Source of the DNA: JACDAV01 sp964626755
GTDB lineage: Bacteria > Chloroflexota > Limnocylindria > Limnocylindrales > CSP1-4
DNA length: 64,000 nucleotides
Assembly (NCBI GenBank): GCA_964626755.1
Contig: CAZVGO010000007.1
Coordinates: 1-64,000 of the forward strand
Direction of reading: 5' to 3'
The notes beneath the pieces were generated by a model. It was not told the origin of the DNA, made no database searches, and saw nothing but the letters and a program-made list of their open reading frames with translations. This document shows, one piece after another, positions 1 through 7,214 of the stretch. The position numbers and the translations under genes were made by a program. Every line of letters begins with the position of its first letter. The stretch's first letter is position 1.

Positions 1-942
1 CTGAACGTTTCTGTCACAGCCGGCGTCGTGTCGCTGCGAACCGGGCAGTCCTTTCGCGTCGTAGCTCTAGGCGACGCAAAGGGCTTCGGTGCGAGTCTTC
101 TAGCCTTGACGCCGCTCGCGTGGCTGATGTCGCAGATCTACCAGCTATCTGGTGGATGGTGGGCAACCCTGCTGTTCGCACTGCCGCTTTACACAACGAG
201 GGTGGCCCACAACCGTTTTGTTGAAATGCGCGAGATGTTCACGCAGACGATCGGCGCGTTGGCCGGTGCGGTGGACAAGAGGGATCCGTACACGAGCCAG
301 CACAGCCACAGGGTCAAGTTGATTGCGGTCGATATCGGGCGGGAGATGCGGGTTTCTGAGGGGGAGCTGGAGGCGCTGGAGTGGGGCGGCCTCCTTCACG
401 ATGTTGGGAAGATCGGTGTGCCGGATAGCGTGCTGAAGAAGCCGGATCGGTTGACCCGTGACGAGCGGATGCTGATGAATTCGCATCCCGTCCTCGGGGC
501 GCAGATCATCGCGCCGGTGACGAAGCTGGCGCCGGAGCTGCCGATCATTCGGCACCATCACGAGTGGTACAACGGGTCGGGCTACCCGGATCGGCTGATC
601 GGGGACGAGATCCCGAAGCTCGCGCGGATCCTCCACGTCGCCGACGCGTTCGAGGCGATGACGGCCCAGCGGCCGTATCGGATGACGCCGCTGACGCCCG
701 AGCAGGCACTGCACGAGCTCCGCAAGTTCGCCGGCATCCAGTTCGACCCGATGGTCGTCGACGCGTTCGTCCGGACATCCTGGGTCGACGGGATCATCGA
801 GACCACGACCAGGCCGCCGGAGCTGCGGGCGATCCCGACGATCGGCCAGGTCGCCGAGCGGATGACGGACCGGATGACGAAGCCGAGCTCGGTCGCGAAG
901 CCCAGGACCCGCCCGGCCCGCCCGAAGCCAAAGCAGGCCTGA
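1..942 (+). CDS. HD-GYP domain cyclic-di-GMP phosphodiesterase, 5'-partial
   Basis: Probable cyclic-di-GMP phosphodiesterase anchored in the membrane. The frame is open to the left edge and the first start codon inside the window (GTG 28) has no ribosome site, so the gene probably begins upstream. Counting from that GTG, a hydrophobic region of about 17-55 looks like the end of a membrane domain. It is followed by a full HD-GYP domain: HSHRV at 92-96, the HD pair in HDVGKIG at 124-130, His153, three His at 176-178, and NGSGYP at 182-187. These are the metal ligands and GYP signature of the family. The C-terminal 30 residues are basic and proline-rich. The signal sensed is unknown because the N-terminus is missing. 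Confidence 0.9.
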   Translation: MNVSVTAGVVSLRTGQSFRVVALGDAKGFGASLLALTPLAWLMSQIYQLSGGWWATLLFALPLYTTRVAHNRFVEMREMFTQTIGALAGAVDKRDPYTSQHSHRVKLIAVDIGREMRVSEGELEALEWGGLLHDVGKIGVPDSVLKKPDRLTRDERMLMNSHPVLGAQIIAPVTKLAPELPIIRHHHEWYNGSGYPDRLIGDEIPKLARILHVADAFEAMTAQRPYRMTPLTPEQALHELRKFAGIQFDPMVVDAFVRTSWVDGIIETTTRPPELRAIPTIGQVAERMTDRMTKPSSVAKPRTRPARPKPKQA

Positions 943-981
943 GGGGCGACCCGCCGACCGGACAGCGCGAGCCGGCGCCGG

Positions 982-2226
982 TCAGCGGCGGCCGCCGGCC
1001 ATCAGGCTCGCGTCGGGCCGGCGTCGAAGTCGAGCCATCGCGAGGATCCCCAGCACCGGACCTACCGCCAGCAACCCGAACGCGACCCGCCAGCCGGTCC
1101 CATCGGCGGGGGCGAGCGCACCGACGAGCAGGATCGTGACCCCGGTCAGGATGAACCCGATCGCGGTCTGGATCGCGAGCGCGGACCCGGCCGTGCCGGC
1201 CGGCGCAAGCTCCGAGACCGCGGTCGAGAATTGGGCCGAGTCGGCCACGACGGTCACGCCCCAGAAGATCGCGAGGACCAGCGTGAGCAGCGGAGGCGCG
1301 CCGAAGAGAAACCCGATGGCGACCGCGCTGGCGCCGCTGCACGCCATCGCGAGCATCGTGACCCCGGTTCGGCCGAGCCGGTCGGCGGCGATGCCCGCGC
1401 CGACGCACCCGATCCCGCCGGCCGCGACCACGAGGAACGCGCCGAGGCTGGCGGTCGAGGCATCGCCCAGGCCACCGGCCGCGAAGCTCGCGGCGAGGAA
1501 CGCCGGAACCCACGTCCACATCGCGTAGAGCTCCCACATGTGCCCCAGGTAGCCGAGGTTCGCGAGCCGGACCGACTGGCTGGCGAACGCCCGCCTCGCG
1601 ACGGAGACGCTGAACCGGGGGGCGGGCACCTCGAACGGGCCGCGTCCGACGGCCACCAGCGCGACGAGGCCACCGACGACCGACGCGACGCTGGCCATCG
1701 CGACGATGACGCGCCAGTCGGAGCCGCCGAGCGCTCCGAGGGCCCTGAACAGGTACGGCAGCGCCGACCCGATCGTCAGCGCACCGACGAGCACGCCGAT
1801 CGCGACGCCGCGGTCCTTCCGGAACCAGCCCGCGAGGACCTTCATCGCGACGGGGTAGACGGCGGCCAGGGCGGCGCCGGTCAGGACGCGGAACGGGATG
1901 GCAGAGGCCGTGTCGTGGGCGACGAACGCGAAGCCGAGGTTCGCCAGGGCGGCGAGCAGCGAGCCGGCGGCGAGGAGGTAGCGGGCGGGAATGACGTCGG
2001 CCGCTCCGATCGCCGCAAGCGACAGGGCGCCCGCGGCAAAGCCGAACTGGACGGCGATCGTGAGAAACGGCAGGTCGAGGCGGCCGAGGTTCCACTCCGC
2101 GGCGAGCAGCGGGCCGACGGCCGACGCGCTGAACCACGGGGCGAAGCTGAGGAGCTGCGCCAGCGCGAGGATCGCCAGGAGCCGCCACCGACCCTGCGGC
2201 TCACCGTCGTAGGGCCGGTCCGCCAC
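982..2226 (-). CDS. Major facilitator superfamily transporter
   Basis: A 414-residue polytopic membrane protein with about twelve hydrophobic segments and the usual central cytoplasmic break near residues 195-215. An arginine/lysine-containing loop follows the fourth helix (GWFRKDRG), as in MFS permeases of the CynX/nitrate or multidrug-exporter type. The substrate cannot be read from the sequence. It starts at GTG 2226, four bases after the stop of the glycosyltransferase gene 2231-3466, so it is the last gene of the three-gene unit hydrolase-glycosyltransferase-transporter. That context hints at export of a glycosylated small molecule, but this is inference only. Confidence 0.88.
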   Translation of the reverse strand: MADRPYDGEPQGRWRLLAILALAQLLSFAPWFSASAVGPLLAAEWNLGRLDLPFLTIAVQFGFAAGALSLAAIGAADVIPARYLLAAGSLLAALANLGFAFVAHDTASAIPFRVLTGAALAAVYPVAMKVLAGWFRKDRGVAIGVLVGALTIGSALPYLFRALGALGGSDWRVIVAMASVASVVGGLVALVAVGRGPFEVPAPRFSVSVARRAFASQSVRLANLGYLGHMWELYAMWTWVPAFLAASFAAGGLGDASTASLGAFLVVAAGGIGCVGAGIAADRLGRTGVTMLAMACSGASAVAIGFLFGAPPLLTLVLAIFWGVTVVADSAQFSTAVSELAPAGTAGSALAIQTAIGFILTGVTILLVGALAPADGTGWRVAFGLLAVGPVLGILAMARLRRRPDASLMAGGRR

Positions 2227-2230
2227 GCGG

Positions 2231-3466
2231 CTAGAGGAGCGGGGCGATGAGCGCCGCCGCGCGGGCCGCGCCGTCGGTCTCCACCGGCCGGTAGTCGATC
2301 GGCCGATCGATCTCCGCGGCGATCGCCTCGGCGATCACCTCCGGGGTCGACGTCCCGAACTCCATGCACCGGCCGGCACCGTACCGCTCCAGGCGGTGAC
2401 GGACGTGGCGGTTCTGCTCGAAATGGTTGCGGAGCGGGAAGTACAGGAACGGCCGGCGCGCCGCCGCGAGCTCCATGGTCGTCGTCAGCCCGCCCTGGAC
2501 GACGGCCAGGTCGCAGGCCGCGAGGTGGCGGTAGAGCTCCGGGACGAATGCGCGGACCTCGACGCCTCTCGGGGCGCGGAGCGTCGATGGATCGATGCGC
2601 GGCCCGGCCACGGCGATCATCCGGAGGCCGTTCACCCGTCGGGCGGCGTCGGGGTAGCTCGCGATGACGCGCTCGAGGAGTGCCTCGCCCACGCCCGACC
2701 CGCCGACGGTCACGATGACGACGCGCTCGTCCGGCCGATAGCCCAGCTCCCGACGGAGCTCTTCGCGGCCCTCGACGAGGGGCGTGGGATCGAACCCGGT
2801 GATGTAGCCGCTGAATGCGAAGTGGCGCTCGGTCCAGTCCCGAATGGATCCCAGACCCGGCCCGAAGTCGTCGGGCACGATGTCGTCCGGCTCGCCGACG
2901 AAGACCGCCCGGTCGCGGATCCGGGGGAAACGCTCGACGTGCTCGATCATCTCGGCGTTGTAGTCGGCCGTCAGGAATGCCTCGCGCTCGCCCCCATCCG
3001 GCATCGGCAGCCAGCCGACGAAGTCGGTCAGCCAGGCGAACGCCGTGCGCTTCAGCTCCGGGTTCTCGTGGAGGTAGTGGTCGATGTCCCACGACTCGTC
3101 GGCGATCACGAGGTCGTATTCGCCCTCGGTAACGGCATCGTGGAAGACCATGAAGTTGGCGACGAGGATCTCGTCCATCCGGCGGATCGCCTGGAAGGCG
3201 TTGAGGTCGTGCCCCGAGGACTCGGCGGCGAAGTGGGCGGACTCGGACGCGAGCTCCGCGCTCATCGGGTGGATTCGCTCGCCGCGCGACTCGAGGACGG
3301 CCGTGACCGGTTGCTGGGCGAGCCAGTCGATCTCGAGGTCCGGGTGGAGCTTGCGGAGTTCGTCGGCGATCGCGGCGTCACGCTGGGCATGGCCCAGCCC
3401 GATCGGGGAGGAGATGTAGAGCGCCCGACGTCGCCGACCCAGTCCCCGGGTCCACGTGATCGTCAT
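2231..3466 (-). CDS. GT-B glycosyltransferase (MurG/UDP-glycosyltransferase-like)
   Basis: A 411-residue soluble protein resembling nucleotide-sugar glycosyltransferases of the GT-B fold. It opens with a Rossmann-type strand and a glycine-rich turn (SSPIGLGHAQRD), typical of the acceptor-binding domain. The second half has a VTVGGSG motif and a C-terminal donor site (VVQGGLTTTMELAAARRP) like the HGGxxT...EAL...P signature of MurG and UGTs. The start ATG at 3466 is chosen because it overlaps the stop of the upstream hydrolase as ATGA. Acceptor and product are unknown. Fusions or neighbours of hydrolase and glycosyltransferase suggest modification of one shared small substrate. Confidence 0.85.
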   Translation of the reverse strand: MTITWTRGLGRRRRALYISSPIGLGHAQRDAAIADELRKLHPDLEIDWLAQQPVTAVLESRGERIHPMSAELASESAHFAAESSGHDLNAFQAIRRMDEILVANFMVFHDAVTEGEYDLVIADESWDIDHYLHENPELKRTAFAWLTDFVGWLPMPDGGEREAFLTADYNAEMIEHVERFPRIRDRAVFVGEPDDIVPDDFGPGLGSIRDWTERHFAFSGYITGFDPTPLVEGREELRRELGYRPDERVVIVTVGGSGVGEALLERVIASYPDAARRVNGLRMIAVAGPRIDPSTLRAPRGVEVRAFVPELYRHLAACDLAVVQGGLTTTMELAAARRPFLYFPLRNHFEQNRHVRHRLERYGAGRCMEFGTSTPEVIAEAIAAEIDRPIDYRPVETDGAARAAALIAPLL

Positions 3467-4410
3467 CGCCCGATATCCGCGATGAACTTGCGGATGGCGA
3501 GGTTGACGCGGACGGGATCCCGGACGTGTGGCCCGTGGCCGGCGCCCGCGATGACGAGAAGTGCTCCGCCCGTGTGCTCTGCGAGCGCGAAGCCTCGAGT
3601 GCGCGAGAGGATCGCGTCCTCCGAGCCCTGGATGACGAGGACCGGGCAGCGGACGCGGCGCGCGAGCTCGCGCGCCTCCTCTGGTTCGAGGCTTCTGCCT
3701 GCCTGCGCGGTGACGAGCATCTGGCCGGTTGTGTCGAGGCCCCAGCCGACGCAGTCCTCGATCGGCTTGGTGGAATGCGGCTCCGTGAACATCCTCGCGA
3801 AGAAGAACTCGAGGAACCCCCGGTAGTCGCGGAGCCAAACATGCTTGTTGTACTTCGCCCAGCCTTCCACGGTGTCCAGCTCGGCGTCCCAGTCGTACCC
3901 AAGCCGGGCCTGGAGGCGCTCGCCGCCACCCGGGTACGACGGCCCGATGAAGACCGCTCCGTCGACGCGCTCCGGATGGTCCGCGGCGAGGATAAGCGCC
4001 CTCTGGGCCCCGAGGGACAGGGCCACGATCACGGCGTTGTCCGTCGCGGTCGCGTCCATCACGCCAAGGGCGTCCGCCGCGAACTGCCACTCGCCGTATG
4101 CGTCCGACTCGCCCGGCCGATCCGACCGTCCGTTGCCCCTGCCATCGAACGTGACGACCCGGTGGTAGCGGGAGAGATACGGGATCTGCATCTTCCAATG
4201 ACGCGAGTGGATGATCGACCAGGTCGGGAGGAGGAGGATGGTCGGCTCGCCGGATCCGTAGACCTCGTAGAAGACGCGGACGCCGTCCCGCTCGACGAAG
4301 CCGGTCGTGTGCGGGTACGTCGCGCGGGCCTGCTCGGGTGCACCCGATTGCGAGGCCGTTTCGGGCGGTTGAGCCGCCCTGACCTCGTCAGCCGCGCGGG
4401 CCATGGCCAT
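3463..4410 (-). CDS. Alpha/beta-hydrolase fold protein
   Basis: A 315-residue alpha/beta hydrolase preceded by about 35 residues of low-complexity sequence. The oxyanion region and first strands are present (FYEVYGSGEPTILLLP). The nucleophile elbow reads ALSLGAQ instead of the textbook GxSxG, so the serine is kept but the first glycine is replaced by alanine. The acid and base appear as GSEDAI and GAGHGPH near the C-terminus, so the triad looks complete. The substrate is unknown; esterase or lactonase are the default guesses. Its last four bases overlap the start of the glycosyltransferase gene. An alternative start lies two codons downstream (ATG 4404). Confidence 0.85.
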   Translation of the reverse strand: MAMARAADEVRAAQPPETASQSGAPEQARATYPHTTGFVERDGVRVFYEVYGSGEPTILLLPTWSIIHSRHWKMQIPYLSRYHRVVTFDGRGNGRSDRPGESDAYGEWQFAADALGVMDATATDNAVIVALSLGAQRALILAADHPERVDGAVFIGPSYPGGGERLQARLGYDWDAELDTVEGWAKYNKHVWLRDYRGFLEFFFARMFTEPHSTKPIEDCVGWGLDTTGQMLVTAQAGRSLEPEEARELARRVRCPVLVIQGSEDAILSRTRGFALAEHTGGALLVIAGAGHGPHVRDPVRVNLAIRKFIADIGR

Positions 4411-4440
4411 CGGCCCAGCGCGGGAGGCAGCACCGAATCG

Positions 4441-5127
4441 TCATGTCGGGACCTCACTCTTCGCGTCCGGAGCCGGAGCGACCTGTTGCAGGATGAGGCC
4501 CACCTTCCGCAGCGCCGAGCGGATGGGTATTGTCGATTCGGTGACGCCGAGGAGGATCAGCTCTTCCGCGCCGAGGAAGGGCATCCCCATCAGAGCGGCG
4601 ACCTCGTCCGGCGTGAAGCCGGCCAGGTCCGCGCCCCGCTCCTGCTCCCGTCGCGCGACGTCGGCAAGGATCCGGAACCAGTCCCCGATCATCTCGCGGA
4701 CGGACGTTGCGACCACCGCGTCCGACCAGCCGGCTGCGATCATCTCCTGGAGGATCCGGACGTAGCCCGAGGCCACGTCCGTATCGAGGAAGTCGCAGGC
4801 GTGGTTCCACCGCACCCAGAGCGGTTCCGGGGCGTCGAACGTCTCGCGCTGGCGCTCCAGCAGGCGCGCGTTCTCGGCGTCGAGGACCGCCAGGATGAGC
4901 TGGCGCTTCGACCCGAAGTGGTAGTGGATCTGGCTGAGCGGGACTTCCGCCGCTTCGGCGACGCGTCGGGTCGAGAGGGACGCGTACCCGTCCGCCAGCA
5001 GGCAGTCGCGCGCCGCCGCAACGATCGCCGCGCGCGTCTCGGCGGTCGCGCGATCGCGACGTTCCGATCGGGTGCCTGGCGGCGCGATGGTCCGGTCCAC
5101 CTGCTGAGCATAGGACCCCCGGGTCAC
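4441..5127 (-). CDS. TetR/AcrR-family transcriptional regulator
   Basis: A 228-residue TetR-type repressor. The N-terminal helix-turn-helix lies at about residues 45-75 (STRRVAEAAEVPLSQIHYHF), with the usual FGSKRQL start of helix 4. The C-terminal ligand domain is unassigned. The frame extends upstream to 5295, but GTG 5127 is preferred because it overlaps the stop of the DUF2182 gene as GTGA, and the extra residues are arginine-rich readings of the neighbour's coding sequence. It is the third gene of the operon DUF1326-DUF2182-TetR. Autoregulation through the palindromes at 6556-6593 is likely, given their position in the operon promoter. Confidence 0.88.
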   Translation of the reverse strand: MTRGSYAQQVDRTIAPPGTRSERRDRATAETRAAIVAAARDCLLADGYASLSTRRVAEAAEVPLSQIHYHFGSKRQLILAVLDAENARLLERQRETFDAPEPLWVRWNHACDFLDTDVASGYVRILQEMIAAGWSDAVVATSVREMIGDWFRILADVARREQERGADLAGFTPDEVAALMGMPFLGAEELILLGVTESTIPIRSALRKVGLILQQVAPAPDAKSEVPT

Positions 5128-5885
5128 GACGCGACCGCGTACACGGCCGCAAGGACGAGGGCCAGTCCGAGGGGCCGGGTGAGCCGGCGTCCCCAGGGGA
5201 GGTTCTTCTCGACGGCGGTCAGGCCACCGAGGACGAGCATCGCGCTCACGCTGCCGAGTCCGACGCCGAACATCACGAGCATGAGCGACCAGCAACAGCC
5301 CACGCAGAACGCGCCATGGGCGATCCCCATCGCCAGCGCCTCGCGGCGCTCCGACGTTCCGCGCCAGCGGTTGAGGACGAAGCCGAGCGGGCTTCGGCAG
5401 GCGTCCAGGCAGCGGTCACGGAGCGGACTGAACTGCCACAGCCCCGCGACCGCCAGCGTCGTCCCGATGATCAGCTGGGGACGAGCGGCCAGCCACGGCA
5501 GCGCCTCCACAGCGGCGTGGACGCCCCTGTCCGCCAGCCACGCTCCGAGCCCGAAGGCGCCCCAGATCGCCAGGTAGCCGGCGAGGAGAAGACCGACGAG
5601 GACTTCCGGCCGGCGGCGCCGGCGGACGAGCGCCCCGAACGTCATCACCAGCGGCACGCTGCTCGGCAGCATCATCGCGACGATCATCAGGATCCAGCCG
5701 GCGGTGAACAGGGCCGCCTCGAGGGGCGCGGGGCCGCCGCTCCCCGCGTGACCGAGGTAGTGACCCCCGGCTGAGCCCTCCCAGGCCCACAGGGCGAGCC
5801 ACGCCGTCACGGCGAGGGCGACGAGCGACCCGCCGAGGATCGCCCGATCTCGCCGCGGGGCGCGGAGATGGGCCGGCGCGAACAT
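5124..5885 (-). CDS. DUF2182 integral membrane protein (predicted metal-binding)
   Basis: A 253-residue polytopic membrane protein matching the DUF2182 family. It has a WILMIVAMMLPSSVP segment at about 64-78, CLDACRSPLGF at about 159-169, and a cysteine cluster CVGCCW at 194-199 followed by a conserved VEKNLPWG. Five cysteines (159, 163, 194, 197, 198) lie at membrane borders and could bind a metal or thiol. The biochemical role is not established. It follows a DUF1326 gene by 29 bp and overlaps the TetR gene by four bases. DUF1326 and DUF2182 genes are known neighbours in many bacteria, so a joint function is likely. Confidence 0.9.
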   Translation of the reverse strand: MFAPAHLRAPRRDRAILGGSLVALAVTAWLALWAWEGSAGGHYLGHAGSGGPAPLEAALFTAGWILMIVAMMLPSSVPLVMTFGALVRRRRRPEVLVGLLLAGYLAIWGAFGLGAWLADRGVHAAVEALPWLAARPQLIIGTTLAVAGLWQFSPLRDRCLDACRSPLGFVLNRWRGTSERREALAMGIAHGAFCVGCCWSLMLVMFGVGLGSVSAMLVLGGLTAVEKNLPWGRRLTRPLGLALVLAAVYAVAS

Positions 5886-5914
5886 CGTCGCCCCTTCCTG
5901 TGCCGCTCGCGCCG

Positions 5915-6523
5915 TCAGGCGGCGAAGCGGAAGTGGCCCTGGAGGGCGTTGTGGTCCTTGAGGTCCACGCTCGGGATGCCGTGGCCGCTCCCGTCGCGCG
6001 TGTACTTGCTCGCCTTGCTCGCGTACACGGGCGACCCCGGGATCGTGCTGAAGACCGTCTCGGCCAGCGTCGTGGGATTACCGGTCGCGCCCATGAACGG
6101 CGCCATCTCGGCGTCCACCCGCGTCCCGATCTTCAGCTGGCCCTTGCCGCCGTCGACGGTGAAGCTGATCGGCGCGCGCTCCACGGCGACGACCTCGCCG
6201 ATCAAGCCGGCCAGATCGGCAACGGCCCCGCCGAGCTGTCCGGTGAAGAGCTGGAGCAGCGCGCTCTCCTGGTCGGCTGTCGCACGCTCGTCGACGAACA
6301 CAACGGCCTTCCACGACTTCGGGATGAGGATGTTCTTGGGGATGTGGGCCGAGACCGCCAGGATGAGCCCATCTACGTTCACGCCGGCGATCGTCCCCTT
6401 GTCGATGCCCCAGGCGATGACCGTGTCGCAGGTCTTGTTGTCGGGGTCCTCGCCTACCCAGCACGGGCAGAGCACGTTGCAGGTGCAGACCTCGAGCAGC
6501 CGCCCCTCGATCTCGTACGCCAT
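5915..6523 (-). CDS. DUF1326 domain protein with N-terminal cysteine cluster
   Basis: A 202-residue protein of the DUF1326 family. It begins at ATG 6523 behind a strong ribosome site (GGAGGTGGGAG). The N-terminus carries CTCNVLCPCW (Cys13, 15, 19, 21) plus Cys32, the hallmark of the family and a plausible metal or redox site; there is no signal peptide. The rest is a mixed alpha/beta domain of unknown chemistry. It is the first gene of the DUF1326-DUF2182-TetR operon, with the palindromic operator 33-70 bp before its start. A role in handling a metal or reactive small molecule sensed by the TetR protein is inference. Confidence 0.88.
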   Translation of the reverse strand: MAYEIEGRLLEVCTCNVLCPCWVGEDPDNKTCDTVIAWGIDKGTIAGVNVDGLILAVSAHIPKNILIPKSWKAVVFVDERATADQESALLQLFTGQLGGAVADLAGLIGEVVAVERAPISFTVDGGKGQLKIGTRVDAEMAPFMGATGNPTTLAETVFSTIPGSPVYASKASKYTRDGSGHGIPSVDLKDHNALQGHFRFAA

Positions 6524-6537
6524 CTCCCACCTCCGGT

Positions 6538-6593
6538 TTCGTATCGCCGGTCGTCGGTCGGTCGTGTGACCGACCTCGGTCGGTCGACCGACC
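6538..6593 (-). promoter_or_regulatory. Promoter with tandem palindromic operator of the DUF1326-DUF2182-TetR operon
   Basis: Four 8-bp half-sites alternate in orientation: GGTCGGTC (6556-6563), GACCGACC (6568-6575), GGTCGGTC (6578-6585), GACCGACC (6586-6593), with spacers of 4, 2 and 0 bp. The last pair is a perfect 16-bp palindrome. A -10-like TACGAA lies at 6543-6538 on the minus strand, which places the palindromes over the -35 region, a classic repressor position. The TetR protein encoded by the third gene of the operon is the obvious binding candidate. Confidence 0.8.
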
Positions 6594-6645
6594 CTACTAC
6601 TGCGGAGCGGGCGCCGTCAAGAGGTAGATTTCGTCCCGCTCGTCC

Positions 6646-6674
6646 TTGGCTCTCGATGAGGCTCCGACTAGGAT
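6646..6674 (+). promoter_or_regulatory. Promoter of the GNAT gene
   Basis: TTGGCT (6646-6651), a 17-bp spacer and TAGGAT (6669-6674). The -10 ends 9 bp before the ATG at 6684 and no Shine-Dalgarno sequence is seen, so the mRNA would be leaderless or nearly so. Confidence 0.5.
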
Positions 6675-6683
6675 TGGTGGCTG

Positions 6684-7154
6684 ATGGTCGACGTCCGCCT
6701 CGCACGGTTTGAAGATGGACCCGAGCTCGCGCGCCTTCGTTGGCAGTACGCCGCCGAAGGACATTCCAGCCTCATGCCGCTGCCCGAGTTCCAGGTGGAG
6801 TTCCTGAACTTCCTGGCTCCCGCTCTGGAGGGTGGGCGATGGGGCATCTGGGTTGCCGAGATCGACGACCGTCTCGTCGGGACACTGTCGGTCCAGCTGA
6901 TCGACCGCGCGCCACGGCCGATCCCGACCCACCGGTGGAAGGGCTACATCACAGGCGCCTACGTCGAGCCACCGTTCCGAAACGACGGGATAGGCCGCGC
7001 GCTTCTCGACGCCGCGGTCGCGTGGGCTCGGGAACGAGGCGCAGGGAGCTGCATCGTTTGGCCCAGCCGGCGAAGCCTGCCGTTCTATCGACGCGCCGGA
7101 TTCGGCCCCTCCGAGGCACTCGAACGTGCGGCCGGTTCCTACCCTCAGCCGTGA
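6684..7154 (+). CDS. GNAT-family N-acetyltransferase
   Basis: A 156-residue acetyltransferase of the GNAT fold. The acetyl-CoA pyrophosphate loop is RNDGIGRA at 99-106, after the beta-4 strand GYITGAYVEPPFR, and the C-terminal FYRRAGF (134-140) is the usual motif B. The substrate is unknown. It is divergent from the DUF1326 operon and separated from the downstream cyclase gene by 60 bp, so it is probably its own transcription unit. Confidence 0.9.
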   Translation: MVDVRLARFEDGPELARLRWQYAAEGHSSLMPLPEFQVEFLNFLAPALEGGRWGIWVAEIDDRLVGTLSVQLIDRAPRPIPTHRWKGYITGAYVEPPFRNDGIGRALLDAAVAWARERGAGSCIVWPSRRSLPFYRRAGFGPSEALERAAGSYPQP

Positions 7155-7214
7155 GGACCGAGGTTCTGAACGCGGATCACTCGCGGATGGCCAGCTAAGG
7201 GGCACACTAGGGCC

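Noticed and set aside
1231..2250. Plus-strand frame opposite the MFS transporter
   Set aside because: It is a charged repeat-like shadow of membrane-protein codons with no domain and no ribosome site.
5128..5295. N-terminal extension of the TetR protein to 5295
   Set aside because: The extra residues are an arginine-rich reading of the DUF2182 gene, and GTG 5127 gives a normal TetR length with a GTGA overlap.
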